The notes below the pieces were generated by a model. That model searched no databases. It was not told the origin of the DNA and was given only the letters and a program-made list of their open reading frames with translations. DNA of 64,000 nucleotides from JAGQYH01 sp041393015 (GTDB taxonomy: Bacteria; Bacteroidota; Bacteroidia; Chitinophagales; JADIYW01): NCBI GenBank assembly GCA_041393015.1, contig JAWKKV010000001.1:372001-436000 (forward strand). The letters run 5' to 3'. Within the stretch, counting starts at the first letter, position 1, and each line of letters begins with the position of its first letter. Shown here piece after piece: positions 10,995 to 20,666 of the stretch. The position numbers and the translations under genes were made by a program.

Positions 10995-12368
10995 TTATAT
11001 TCCTCCTAAATGTACTAAAGCCATTGAAGCAAAAGTTAAGGTAAGTAAAAATCCAACCATATCTGTAACCGTTGTTAAAATTGGTCCAGATGCTAATGCC
11101 GGATCGATGTTCATTCCTTTAAGCAATAGTGGCACTGTGCCTCCTAAAGAAACCGCTAAAATTGTGTTTAAAGTTAATGCGCCACCCACTACTAAGCCTA
11201 GATAAACATTGCCTTTCCATAAGAATGCTGCCAAACCTATTAACATTCCCAACACTAATCCATTGATTAAACCCACTGAGATTTCCTGCCATAAAACACG
11301 TGCGACTTCACGAGGTGTAACTACACCTATAGATAATTCACGCATACTGACAGCAACTGCTTGGTTTCCTGAACAGCCACTCATATCAGAAATAATAGGT
11401 AAAAAAACAGCCAATGCGATGACAGAACTCAATACATCTTGATGAAAAGCGATAACACTGGCGGCAATAATGTTCAATAATATATTTACAGATAGCCATG
11501 ACAGCCTTCTTTTTGCTCTCAACCAAACAGGCATCGTTCTTAACTCCTCACCACCTACAATACCTTGACTTTCCAAATGCTGCTGCGCTACTCTTTCTGT
11601 TTCCTCTTCCAAAACATCTCTACGCAACAATATTCCTACTAATGTATCATCGTTATCAACTACCGGTACACCAAAAAAATCATTAGAGTCGAAAAAGTCT
11701 ACTAATTCTGTAAACTCCTCCAAGTGATTAACAGAAACAAAATCTTTCTTTTTTATCTGAGAAAGTTTGGCCATTGGATCGCTTAATAAAAGATCTTGCA
11801 TTTCTAGTACTCCAGTCAACTTTTGTTTTCTGTCGATTGTAAAAATTTTTTTTAACAAGTAATACCTATATTTTTCGGCATTTTTACGTAGATCACCAAT
11901 TACTGCCTTAATACTTCGTCCTTCATAAAAAACGAAATATTCTGTGTGCATCATTCCTCCTGCCGTGTCATCTTCGTACGACATTAGTTTCCGTACCGAC
12001 GCGGCTTCATCAGGCTTCATTTTTTCAAGAATGGCTAAAGCATCTTCATCCATAAACTCATTCATGATATCTGCCTGATAATCACTTTCCATTTCATTTA
12101 AAATGGCTGCTGCATGTTCGACCTCTAAATCTTCTAAGATATCTACTGCTTGCGCTTCCGGAATGTCTTCCATTACTTCTGCAGCATATTCATTAGACAA
12201 TAAGGTAAATAGTTGAATTTGTTCCTTGCGATTGAGGTGGCTCACCAAATAAACAACTTCCTTACTACTACTTTCTTCTATTAAATTTGTCAATCCAACT
12301 TTATCATTAGTTTCGATAAAGTCAATTGCACTCTCCTTGATGTTAATGGTGTTTATTTCTTGTAGCAT
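10995..12368 (-). CDS. mgtE: Magnesium transporter MgtE
   Basis: 457 aa, normal for MgtE, a Mg2+-gated inner-membrane Mg2+ channel. The N-terminal superhelical domain carries repeated acidic helices (EDIPEAQAVDILEDLEVEH and similar). A pair of CBS domains follows (about 135-265), including MMHTEYFVF and GVPVVDNDDTLVGIL. The C-terminal membrane domain has five helices and contains FLPIISDMSGCSGNQAV, the pore signature. Mg2+ binding to the N and CBS domains closes the channel in characterised homologues. Confidence 0.95.
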   Translation of the reverse strand: MLQEINTINIKESAIDFIETNDKVGLTNLIEESSSKEVVYLVSHLNRKEQIQLFTLLSNEYAAEVMEDIPEAQAVDILEDLEVEHAAAILNEMESDYQADIMNEFMDEDALAILEKMKPDEAASVRKLMSYEDDTAGGMMHTEYFVFYEGRSIKAVIGDLRKNAEKYRYYLLKKIFTIDRKQKLTGVLEMQDLLLSDPMAKLSQIKKKDFVSVNHLEEFTELVDFFDSNDFFGVPVVDNDDTLVGILLRRDVLEEETERVAQQHLESQGIVGGEELRTMPVWLRAKRRLSWLSVNILLNIIAASVIAFHQDVLSSVIALAVFLPIISDMSGCSGNQAVAVSMRELSIGVVTPREVARVLWQEISVGLINGLVLGMLIGLAAFLWKGNVYLGLVVGGALTLNTILAVSLGGTVPLLLKGMNIDPALASGPILTTVTDMVGFLLTLTFASMALVHLGGI

Positions 12369-12411
12369 ATCAAATAAATTAAAGGAAACCAGCGTAAAAG
12401 TTACTTCTTTT

Positions 12412-12419
12412 CAAAACTA
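12412..12419 (-). promoter_or_regulatory. Possible mgtE -7 promoter element
   Basis: The plus strand reads CAAAACTA, so the minus strand reads TAGTTTTG, a full match to TAnnTTTG. It ends 43 nt before the mgtE ATG. No clear -33 TTG was found at the expected distance. Confidence 0.4.
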
Positions 12420-12529
12420 TTTTATGATTAAGGAAATTATTATAGTGTGAGCATTGTATTTAGTTTCTCTATAGCCGCTTTTCATTGCTAATCAACAATT
12501 AACTAATTTTAAATACTAAAAATGAGCTG

Positions 12530-12973
12530 ATGAGTAATGCTATCCCAAAAATTATTCGACATAACGAAGGTGAAAAACTCAATGTTTTGGGTGACCATCA
12601 AAATATTAAACTTAAAGGTGCAGATACCAATGGTTTATATACATTGGTTGAACAAAATAATGAACCGGGAAGTGGAATTCCGCCACATGTGCACGATTAT
12701 GAAGATGAAGTTTTTCAATTGCTAGAAGGTAAAGTAGAAATGTCTATTGGAGATAAAACTACTCTATTAAATGCCAATGATATTATCTTTTGTCCTAGAG
12801 GCATCCCACATTCATGGAAAGTAGTAGGCAATCAAAAAGCGAGAGTGATGATGAGTATTTTTCCTGCCGGTATTGAAGATATGTTTGAAGAATTGTCTCA
12901 ATTACCTATTGGACCTCCTGATCTAGAAAAAGTAGCACAAATTTGCGGTAAATATGGTGTAAGGTTTGTGTAA
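12530..12973 (+). CDS. Cupin-domain protein
   Basis: 147 aa, a single small beta-barrel. Cupin motif 1 is visible as PPHVHDYEDEVFQLLEGKVEMSIG, with the His-X-His and Glu metal ligands. Motif 2 is FCPRGIPHSWKVVGNQKARVMM, with its His. A metal-binding cytoplasmic cupin is therefore likely, but the family covers enzymes and sensors alike, and nothing here narrows the substrate. The C-terminal helical tail (EDMFEELSQLPIGPPDLEKV) resembles cupins often annotated as quercetin dioxygenase-like. It converges on the DUF4837 gene with an 11-bp gap. Confidence 0.85.
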   Translation: MSNAIPKIIRHNEGEKLNVLGDHQNIKLKGADTNGLYTLVEQNNEPGSGIPPHVHDYEDEVFQLLEGKVEMSIGDKTTLLNANDIIFCPRGIPHSWKVVGNQKARVMMSIFPAGIEDMFEELSQLPIGPPDLEKVAQICGKYGVRFV

Positions 12974-12984
12974 TAATCCTTTAA

Positions 12985-14082
12985 CTACTCTACTTTCTTA
13001 ATTGTTCCTAAGATTTTAGTGATGTGACGCATGTATTTTTTCTTGCTTTCTTTAGGTGCATGAACATAAGCGTCAATCATATAATAGGTAGAAGTGGATT
13101 GATCAAACCAAGCTAAATTGACAAATGGTCCGCCCATAAAATCGTTTTCCATTTTCCATAACCCTTTGGTTAACACCGTTTCGTTACCTAATACTTGGGT
13201 AGAATACTGTAGAATTGGCGCATATTTTTCCTCGATGGTCATATAGGAATTTTCAGCTCTAGTAGAAATATAAGTTCTACCTAAAAGCGCTCTACTTTGC
13301 AAGGCAAATTTATTCCAATCAACGCCATTTTTAATTTCATCAGGCTTTAACACTCTCTTGTACAAAAGAAAGTTACTACTCAAAGTATAAGTTTCCTTTC
13401 TGATCCACATAAAATCATCATTATTCACGCCTACAAAATAATCTGATGGAATATCAATTTGAAAATTAAAACGTTTTTTAATCTCGTCAATAGCATCGTT
13501 GTTTACACCATTTTCGTAAACCATAATTTCTGTGCGCTTATCTTCTTCTGTTCTAATAATGGATTCAATTTCGTCTACCGAGCGATTTAACACCGTAACT
13601 AATTGTTCCTTATTGTTGGCCACTACTAAAATTACTGTTTGCGGTTCGGCCCATAGATTCTTATAAACTATAGGATTTTTACTTGAGTCTTTTGATTCCG
13701 CTAAATCAAACAACTTTACGATATCGCCATACTGAGGGTCATCTTCTCTAGAAATACAAAGCACAATGGTTCTGTATTTTTTGATGATGTCGTTATTAAA
13801 CTGCTGAAAGTTTTTCTTTCTTAAAAAATATTCTGGCTCTGCTTGTGGTAAAACATCATAGGCTTTCATAAACTTATGATGAATAATACTGCCTACTGAA
13901 TCTTCCCAAAATAAATCATTCAAAACCCAAAGAATTTCATCTGATTTACCTGCAGAAGTGGGTTTATAATTGGCTGTGCTACTATTGGAACAACTCATAA
14001 TAAAAGCCAATAACCCAATCGTAAGCATAGCCATTGAAAAAAAACGACCTATAAATTGATATGTCCTTTGGTTGTTTTTCAT
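12985..14082 (-). CDS. DUF4837 family lipoprotein
   Basis: 365 aa. The N-terminus is a lipoprotein signal with Cys31 in AFIMSCSNSS. The mature part matches the Bacteroidota family DUF4837: an early SAGKSDEILWVLND segment, a central region rich in charged residues and a late WKMENDFMGGPFVNLAW stretch. Function is unknown. It begins directly after the stop of the transglycosylase gene, so it is probably translated from the same mRNA, which suggests an envelope or cell-wall role. Confidence 0.8.
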   Translation of the reverse strand: MKNNQRTYQFIGRFFSMAMLTIGLLAFIMSCSNSSTANYKPTSAGKSDEILWVLNDLFWEDSVGSIIHHKFMKAYDVLPQAEPEYFLRKKNFQQFNNDIIKKYRTIVLCISREDDPQYGDIVKLFDLAESKDSSKNPIVYKNLWAEPQTVILVVANNKEQLVTVLNRSVDEIESIIRTEEDKRTEIMVYENGVNNDAIDEIKKRFNFQIDIPSDYFVGVNNDDFMWIRKETYTLSSNFLLYKRVLKPDEIKNGVDWNKFALQSRALLGRTYISTRAENSYMTIEEKYAPILQYSTQVLGNETVLTKGLWKMENDFMGGPFVNLAWFDQSTSTYYMIDAYVHAPKESKKKYMRHITKILGTIKKVE

Positions 14083-15465
14083 TTATAAACTGCTCATTTC
14101 AGCCACTTTTAAATACATGCCCGGCATTAAAGCTCTGTCACCAACATTGTTTAGTGACTTAATAATATCAATTGTAGTATCATCATATTGAGAAGCTATA
14201 CCTGAATAAGTATCTCCTCTTTTCACCTCGTGATAAACGTATTTATTATCATACCTTTTCGCATACAACATTCTTTCCTCTCTATCTGATGCTAAAATAT
14301 TTCTTTGTCTATTGGATAACTTATCGTAATTGGCATATTGCTTTACATCGTCTTTATGAACGTAAATCAATAACTCTTGTCCGATGACAATTTTATTTCT
14401 GCTCGCACCATTCCAAGCTTTAAGATCTTCCAAACCAACATTATACCAGTAAGCTATAAAACCTAAATTATCGCCTTCTTTAACGGTATAAATAATACTT
14501 TCTAAATCCGGATCCGTTGGCACTAACCTTTGTACCGGACCAAATGTTTTCTTCTTTTTTCTTAAACCGAATTCTTCAATTTTGAAAGCTGCACTAGCAT
14601 ATAAAGTATCTGATAATTCATAAAACGCAGCATGTTTATCCGTTGGCAATCGCAATTTATAAGTAGCGGGAATAATTTGCCCTACTAAAGAGGCATTGGC
14701 ATTTCGCAATTGTTTTTCATCAATATCAAGTTGTTCCGCTATGTCATCAATCAAAAGTTCTTTTCTAAAAGTAACCGGCTCAAAGTAGAGATATTCCATA
14801 GTGGAATAATTCTTTTCAATTCCTAATATATCAGCATGTTCCATTACATAGGTAGCAGCAATAAATGCTGGTACATAGCCTCTCGTTTCTCTAGGTAAAT
14901 ATTTATAAATGGCCCAAAAATCTCTTTTTCCACCAGATTTTCTAATGGCTTTGTTTACATTCCCGGGACCGCAATTGTAAGAGGCAATGACTAATAGCCA
15001 ATCACCATATTTTTTGTACATTTTATTTAAATATTGAGTGGCTGCAATTGTACTAAGTTCCACATCACTTCGCTCGTCAACATAGCTATTGATTGTAAGC
15101 TTATACTCTCGAGCAGTACTGTACATGAATTGCCAAAGGCCTGTTGCTCCTACTCTAGACCGAGCTCTTGGATTCAAAGCTGATTCAATTACTGCCATGT
15201 ATTTTAATTCATCCGGCAGACCTCTTTCTGCTAAAATTCTTTCAAAAATTGGAAAATAAACGTCACTTTTTGCAAGCATGATTTCTGTCATGCCTCTTTT
15301 TTTATTGGCATAAACATTAATGTAACTCAGTACTTGTTTGTTAAATGTAAGTGGTACTTCATTTTGAATGCTTAACAACCTTTGTTGTACTACTGCATCA
15401 TCACTTTCCGTAGTGAAAGCAGAAAGCAATAAAATCATTATGAGTAAAAAAGTATATCGCATCAC
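14083..15465 (-). CDS. Membrane-bound lytic murein transglycosylase, MltD-like, with LysM repeats
   Basis: 460 aa with a signal peptide (MMRYTFLLIMILLLSAFTTES). The GH23/SLT domain (about residues 60-220) holds the catalytic Glu in AVIESALNPRARSRVGATGLW and the later YNCGPGNVNKAIRKSG. Two LysM peptidoglycan-binding modules follow: YTVKEGDNLGFIAYWYNV and HEVKRGDTYSGIASQY. Such enzymes cleave glycan strands in the periplasm to form 1,6-anhydro ends. Its ATG overlaps the last base of gatA, and DUF4837 follows without a gap. Confidence 0.93.
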   Translation of the reverse strand: MMRYTFLLIMILLLSAFTTESDDAVVQQRLLSIQNEVPLTFNKQVLSYINVYANKKRGMTEIMLAKSDVYFPIFERILAERGLPDELKYMAVIESALNPRARSRVGATGLWQFMYSTAREYKLTINSYVDERSDVELSTIAATQYLNKMYKKYGDWLLVIASYNCGPGNVNKAIRKSGGKRDFWAIYKYLPRETRGYVPAFIAATYVMEHADILGIEKNYSTMEYLYFEPVTFRKELLIDDIAEQLDIDEKQLRNANASLVGQIIPATYKLRLPTDKHAAFYELSDTLYASAAFKIEEFGLRKKKKTFGPVQRLVPTDPDLESIIYTVKEGDNLGFIAYWYNVGLEDLKAWNGASRNKIVIGQELLIYVHKDDVKQYANYDKLSNRQRNILASDREERMLYAKRYDNKYVYHEVKRGDTYSGIASQYDDTTIDIIKSLNNVGDRALMPGMYLKVAEMSSL

Positions 15466-16907
15466 TATTGATTTTTTATGTCTTTAGTTAATGAATACGC
15501 AAATTTAAGTAATTTGTTTTCTTCAAATTGATTTGCCATAAACTGAATACCAATTGGCAAACCACTTTTACTTTTGCTGAGTGGCAAAGAAATGGCCGGC
15601 ATTCCGGTTATATTAGCTTGAACGGTAAAAATATCACCTAAGTACATGGCGATAGGATCATCTTTAACTTCACCAATTTTATAGGCTGGCGTTGGAGCAG
15701 TTGGGCACATGATAAAATCAAATTGCTTAAGTGCTTCTTTTGTTTTATCAGAAATAATTCTTCTTACCTTTTGTGCTTTTGTATAATAGGCATCGTAATA
15801 GCCTGAACTTAATACAAACGTACCGGACATAATTCGCCTTTTTACTTCCATACCAAATCCTTCGGAACGACTCTTTTTATAAGTAGATTCTAAATTAGTG
15901 GCATTTTCACTTCTATAACCATACTTAATGCCATCATATCTTGCCAAATTTGAAGACGCTTCAGCGGTTGTTAAAACATAATAAGCCGGCACGATATAAT
16001 CTAATTCTTTTAATTCGATGGCTTCTACCATACAACCTTTAGACGCTAATTGATTCAAAACATCTTTACAAGCAGTTCTGACATCAGCGTCGATGCTTTC
16101 ATTTTCAATGGCATCTTTATAATATCCAATTTTCAACTTGGAGAGATCCAACGAATCTTGAGACAATTGACTATAGTTATCTACTGTTTTTGTGGAAACT
16201 GTGCTATCGAAATCATCTTCTCCTGCTATCACTTCCATCACCAAGGCTGCATCTTCGACATTATTGGTGATAGGACCAATTTGATCAAAGGAAGAACCAT
16301 AAGCAATTAAACCAAAACGAGAAACTCTCCCATAAGTTGGTTTCAAACCAACCACTCCGCAAAATGATGCTGGCTGACGAACGGAACCTCCTGTATCAGA
16401 ACCCAAAGAAACAGTGCATAAACCAGCTTTTACGGCTACGGCGGATGCTCCCGATGATCCCCCTGGAACTAGTTCTTTATTAACCGGATTTTTTACTGCG
16501 CCATAAATAGAGCTTTCATTAGTAGAGCCCATTGCAAATTCATCGCAACTTACTCTACCTAAAATGATAGCATCTTCAGCTATAAGTTTATTGATTACAG
16601 TAGCACTGTAAACAGATGTATAGTTTTCTAAAATTTTTGAAGAGGCAGAAAGTTGATGATCTTTGTAGGCAATAACATCTTTAATTGCAACAACGACACC
16701 AAATAATTTACCTAAAGGTTGATTAGCAGCTATTTTAGCATCTACAGCTTTCGCTTGTTGAGTTGCTGTCTCATCAAAAACTTCTATGAATGCATTTAGA
16801 TCTTTTTGTTCTTCAATCTGATGAATATAATTATTGAGCACTTCTACTGCTGAAATAGTGCCGTTTTTTAAATCTGATTGTAAAGTCTTTATAGACCTAT
16901 ATGTCAT
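15465..16907 (-). CDS. gatA: Asp-tRNA(Asn)/Glu-tRNA(Gln) amidotransferase subunit A
   Basis: 480 aa from the ATG at 16907; a GTG six codons upstream is possible, but family proteins align from TYRSIKTLQ. GatA is the amidase of the GatCAB complex that converts mischarged Glu-tRNA(Gln) and Asp-tRNA(Asn). The Ser-cisSer-Lys amidase triad is visible: Lys in VVAIKDVIA, Ser in PGGSSGASAVAV and the nucleophile Ser in GSDTGGSVRQPASFCGVVGL. gatB and gatC are not in the window. The gene leads a tightly packed unit with the transglycosylase and DUF4837 genes. Confidence 0.95.
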   Translation of the reverse strand: MTYRSIKTLQSDLKNGTISAVEVLNNYIHQIEEQKDLNAFIEVFDETATQQAKAVDAKIAANQPLGKLFGVVVAIKDVIAYKDHQLSASSKILENYTSVYSATVINKLIAEDAIILGRVSCDEFAMGSTNESSIYGAVKNPVNKELVPGGSSGASAVAVKAGLCTVSLGSDTGGSVRQPASFCGVVGLKPTYGRVSRFGLIAYGSSFDQIGPITNNVEDAALVMEVIAGEDDFDSTVSTKTVDNYSQLSQDSLDLSKLKIGYYKDAIENESIDADVRTACKDVLNQLASKGCMVEAIELKELDYIVPAYYVLTTAEASSNLARYDGIKYGYRSENATNLESTYKKSRSEGFGMEVKRRIMSGTFVLSSGYYDAYYTKAQKVRRIISDKTKEALKQFDFIMCPTAPTPAYKIGEVKDDPIAMYLGDIFTVQANITGMPAISLPLSKSKSGLPIGIQFMANQFEENKLLKFAYSLTKDIKNQ

Positions 16908-17076
16908 AAGCTTAAATTTTTTCACTTAACAATTCAAGTCTTGTATTTCTAATCGAAACAAGTTCAGAAAAAAAACTCGAAATGTAAATGTAGTAATTTA
17001 AACTCCTATGATACTGAAGTGAATATCATGGAAATGTCAAAGAATTTATAAAAGCAGTTAAATAGAGAAGTTTAGG

Positions 17077-17295
17077 TTATTTGCTTTCGCTTTTTTCCTT
17101 TCTTTCTTCTTCTTTCATGCCTTCTTCTAATTCTTCTTTCAAGCTAGCTCTAGCGGTATTGAACTCACGCATGCCTTTACCAATGCCTCGCATTAATTCA
17201 GGTATTTTCTTGCCTCCAAAAAGAAGCAATACTGCCAACCCAATAATTACCCATTCACCGCCACCTGGAAGACCAAATAAAAATATTGAATCCAT
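17077..17295 (-). CDS. tatA: Sec-independent protein translocase TatA/TatE
   Basis: 72 aa. TatA forms the transport pore for folded, twin-arginine signal proteins in the inner membrane. A short N-terminal membrane helix (GEWVIIGLAVLLLF) is followed by the diagnostic FGGKKIPELMRGIGKGMREF hinge and amphipathic helix. A charged Glu/Lys tail ends the protein. TatC is not present here. The gene stands alone, about 170 bp upstream of gatA on the same strand. Confidence 0.93.
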   Translation of the reverse strand: MDSIFLFGLPGGGEWVIIGLAVLLLFGGKKIPELMRGIGKGMREFNTARASLKEELEEGMKEEERKEKSESK

Positions 17296-17417
17296 TTCTG
17301 TTTATTTAAGATTGTTGTAAAATTACGACAATTTAAAATGAATAACGTTTAATTGTACATTATAGTTTGATTATTGAAGGATGTCGGAATTAGAAAGTCG
17401 GAAATTTTATAGCAGAT

Positions 17418-18641
17418 TTACTTTATTTCCTTTACTAAGTAAATTAGTACTGGTAAGTGATCGCTGTAGCCTCCGGAAAATCTACCATTAATGAAAGATC
17501 TATATGGATAGCCTCTATACTGCCCGGTTTTTTGAATCAAATAAGGTTTATTAAAAATCTCACTTTTATAGAAATAAAAACCCTCTTGTTGTTTGTCCAT
17601 TAATCCGTTACTCACCAAAATTTGATCGAATAAACCCCAAGTATCTCTCCAAGCTGTTGATCCATTGCCTTGTTTAAAAGGAATATAAAATGGATTATAC
17701 ATTGTATTTGGCGTCATTTTCTCCGGCTTATCTACGCCTCTCATTACATCTTTAACACTAGGACTATTAGGGTGATCATTTAAATCGCCCATTACAATAG
17801 CTTTTACATTGGGATCTAACGTTCTCAATGAATCAATAATGTGCTTGCACGCCATTGCGGCAGCTTTTCTCTTATCAACCGTTACTTGCTCTCCTCCACT
17901 TCTTGAAGGCCAGTGATTAACAAACAAATGAACCTTTTCACCATTTAATAAGCCTTCCACCCAAAGAATATCTCTAGTAAATAATTTATAGCCGTTGTCT
18001 TCATTAAAAATTACTGGAACTGCTTTATAATGCTCTGGTTTAAAATATTTTGGTTGATAAATTAGCGCCACATCAATACCTCTAAAATCCATACTGTTTT
18101 GATGGATGATCTGATAATTTCTGCCCTTGATAGCCTCTTGATTAACAAAATCTTCAAGAACAGACAATTGCTCAATTTCTGCTATTCCTAAAATGGCTAA
18201 GCCATCCGGAGTAACATTGGTACCCATTTCAGATACTACTTTTGAAAGGTTGGCTAGCTTACCTTGATAAGTTTTAGTATTGTTTCCTAAACTTCCTTCC
18301 GATGTAAAGTCATCGTCTCTTTTCTCCAATAGTATTTGGCCAACAGGTTGTTTGTCTTTATCTTCTAACCAACGAGCTAATTCTCCAGCTCCCCATTCAG
18401 TATAATCTTCTTCATTTATACTTAAGTGCGACTTGGTTTCAATATAAGGATACTCTCCATTGATATATTTCTCGGTATCTAGAATATCAACTGACGCCAA
18501 TGTATCAAACAAGTTCTCAAAATTGTAGAAGCCAATGGCCGCTACTTGATAATTTTGAGCGGATAAATTTCCGGCAGATAACAAAATAATTAATGCCAAC
18601 AAGCTTGTTCTGGCTTTGAAAATAAGATTGTACTGTTTCAA
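17418..18641 (-). CDS. Secreted endonuclease/exonuclease/phosphatase-fold enzyme
   Basis: 407 aa with a signal peptide ending near SAGNLSAQ. The EEP (DNase I-like) fold is shown by GFYNFENLFDT at the start, the metal-binding Glu in LGIAEIEQ, VNHWPSRSGG, the catalytic MGDLNDHP and the closing YSDHLPVLIYL. The substrate may be DNA, RNA or a phosphodiester. It sits downstream of a DUF5689 lipoprotein and a TonB-dependent receptor on one strand. That context points to use of extracellular nucleic acid or organic phosphate, which is inference. Confidence 0.87.
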   Translation of the reverse strand: MKQYNLIFKARTSLLALIILLSAGNLSAQNYQVAAIGFYNFENLFDTLASVDILDTEKYINGEYPYIETKSHLSINEEDYTEWGAGELARWLEDKDKQPVGQILLEKRDDDFTSEGSLGNNTKTYQGKLANLSKVVSEMGTNVTPDGLAILGIAEIEQLSVLEDFVNQEAIKGRNYQIIHQNSMDFRGIDVALIYQPKYFKPEHYKAVPVIFNEDNGYKLFTRDILWVEGLLNGEKVHLFVNHWPSRSGGEQVTVDKRKAAAMACKHIIDSLRTLDPNVKAIVMGDLNDHPNSPSVKDVMRGVDKPEKMTPNTMYNPFYIPFKQGNGSTAWRDTWGLFDQILVSNGLMDKQQEGFYFYKSEIFNKPYLIQKTGQYRGYPYRSFINGRFSGGYSDHLPVLIYLVKEIK

Positions 18642-18660
18642 ATTGTTTTGTTTTAATAGT

Positions 18661-18697
18661 TTAAACTAGAAAGGCTTCAACGTCCTTTCTAGTTTAA
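18661..18697 (-). terminator. Perfect 14-bp hairpin between two genes
   Basis: Arms TTAAACTAGAAAGG (18661-18674) and CCTTTCTAGTTTAA (18684-18697) pair perfectly around a 9-nt loop. It lies just after the DUF5689 gene stop (18721) and before the nuclease start (18641). No strong T-run follows, so it may be a partial terminator or an mRNA-stabilising processing structure. Confidence 0.6.
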
Positions 18698-18720
18698 TAT
18701 AGCCAAACCTGTGCCAAAAA

Positions 18721-20619
18721 TTAGTCAATTACTACATTATCCACTTGGAATGTAGTTGTTTGTGAGGTATTGTTACCTGTATATACAAAGGCAACGTAAC
18801 CTGTGCCACTGAAACTAGATAAATCGATATCTCCTGAATTAACAAAATTATCAGCATAACCAGATGTTGTACAATTACTATTAGTTGAACTAGCAATTAC
18901 AGCGCTAGTTAACTGCGTCCAAGTTGCTGTTAATGGTGCTCCTCCACCATCATAATTTGTTGAAATATAAACCTTTAACCCATTATGAACGCAGAATCCA
19001 ATTTTAGAATCGAAATTCAAAGTAGAAGCTGCTGCTAAATTGATAGCAGGAGAAATTAAATACGTTTCAATTGCTGCTGATGGACTGTTAAATCCGCTAA
19101 TTTGAGGGTAGCTATTGTTGCTAAATCGTCTACCTTCCCATTTTTCAGCACCTACTGTAGTAATGTTACTCCAACATTCTAAAGTAAACTCATTACCAAA
19201 ATCTGTATTGATGCTTTCAAAATCTTCATCTACTGAATTGGCAGGATCGCAAGTTGGAGGCACAATAATAACTGGGTCACCAATTTCTACATCGTCAATT
19301 TGATAAGTAGTAGTTTGATTTTGATCATTCCCTATATATTGAAAGCCAATGTATCCTGTTCCACTGTAAGCAGTTAAATCCACATTACCTGAATTAACAA
19401 AATTATTGGCATAGCCAGTAACACCAGATGGACTGTTAGTAGTATTCGCTATTACAGCAGAAGTTAATTCTGTCCAAGTAGCTGCACCTAAATCACAACC
19501 ATCAAAATCTGTAGAGATGAATACTTTTAAACCATCGTGCTTCCAAAAACCAATTTTACTTTTAAATGAGAAACCTTCCGCTTGATCAAAATTAACTTTT
19601 GGAGAAATTAACCAAGACTCAATTGATCCACCAGAACCAAAGCCTTGTACTAGGGCATATTGATTATTATCAAAATCTCTCGCAACCCAAGGACCGTTTC
19701 CAACAGCAGATAATGATTTCCAGTTATTTACTGAGATTGGCTCAAATAATTCTGCTGTTTCAAAATCTTCACTCACACCATCTACAGGAGTTTGTGTATC
19801 TACACAAGGTTCAACACCACATCTTTCCCCTGTAAAATCTATATCTGTTAACTCTCTAATCAGTAACTGTTTAGTGGTTCCAAATACTGTAAAAACAGAA
19901 GTTAAGCTACCATTTCCTGACGGCAAGGTATCAGATGCAAAAGATGCAAAACCACTAGTTCTAAGAATAATGCTATTGTCATCACAATCTACTACATCTC
20001 TATTTTCAGTTTGTTGATTATCGCCATCAGCTAAAGTTTGACCTAATTCATAACTGGCAAACTCAACATTTTCTAACTTGATTAATCTGTTTTGATACAG
20101 TGCAGGACTTGCATTGATTTCATCATAAGTCACCACTGTTGGCTCACGTTGTACGCCAAACTTTCCCGGAAAAAAATAATTTTCTACCAAAAAGTTAGGA
20201 ATTCTTTCTACTCCATCACTTTCTTCAGGGTCTTGTGTACCCAATTGCACTAAATTGTTGTATTGACCGATATATAATCCTTTTACCAATACAAATAGTC
20301 TTCTTCCAATTGGATAGGTATTATAAAAATCTGAAATTGATAATCTGATAGAAATACCTGAAGTTTCATCTTCAATTACAACAGTTTGATAAAAGTTTCC
20401 ACTTTTGTCATCGGCTATAACCACACCAGAAATAAAAACAGAATCGGTTAACTCTACAGCATCCGCACCATTGTATAGGTTTTTTAGATCGGCAATTGAA
20501 ATCACTAAATTTGGATCAATGGCAGGATCTTCTCCATTTCCAGGCGGCTCGTCGAAATTATCGTGTATACAACCTGACATGAAAAAGATGATTCCAGTGA
20601 GGATAAGAAAATATTTCAT
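18721..20619 (-). CDS. Lipoprotein with DUF5689 and two choice-of-anchor J domains
   Basis: 632 aa from the ATG at 20619, which gives a compact lipoprotein signal (MKYFLILTGIIFFMSGC, Cys17); an ATG 33 bp upstream is also possible. A DUF5689 region, proposed to be OB-like, covers about residues 35-265 (ISIADLKNLYNG, VFISGVVIADDKSGNFYQT). Two tandem choice-of-anchor J-type beta-sandwich domains follow. They share GLKVFISTDFDG / GLKVYISTNYDG and YANNFVNSGNVDL / YADNFVNSGDIDL, an internal duplication. It lies between a TonB receptor and a secreted nuclease, so a surface ligand-binding role is likely but unproven. Confidence 0.82.
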   Translation of the reverse strand: MKYFLILTGIIFFMSGCIHDNFDEPPGNGEDPAIDPNLVISIADLKNLYNGADAVELTDSVFISGVVIADDKSGNFYQTVVIEDETSGISIRLSISDFYNTYPIGRRLFVLVKGLYIGQYNNLVQLGTQDPEESDGVERIPNFLVENYFFPGKFGVQREPTVVTYDEINASPALYQNRLIKLENVEFASYELGQTLADGDNQQTENRDVVDCDDNSIILRTSGFASFASDTLPSGNGSLTSVFTVFGTTKQLLIRELTDIDFTGERCGVEPCVDTQTPVDGVSEDFETAELFEPISVNNWKSLSAVGNGPWVARDFDNNQYALVQGFGSGGSIESWLISPKVNFDQAEGFSFKSKIGFWKHDGLKVFISTDFDGCDLGAATWTELTSAVIANTTNSPSGVTGYANNFVNSGNVDLTAYSGTGYIGFQYIGNDQNQTTTYQIDDVEIGDPVIIVPPTCDPANSVDEDFESINTDFGNEFTLECWSNITTVGAEKWEGRRFSNNSYPQISGFNSPSAAIETYLISPAINLAAASTLNFDSKIGFCVHNGLKVYISTNYDGGGAPLTATWTQLTSAVIASSTNSNCTTSGYADNFVNSGDIDLSSFSGTGYVAFVYTGNNTSQTTTFQVDNVVID

Positions 20620-20666
20620 ATATGATTTGTTTGATAGTTTAATGTTCATCATTGGTATTATTTATA

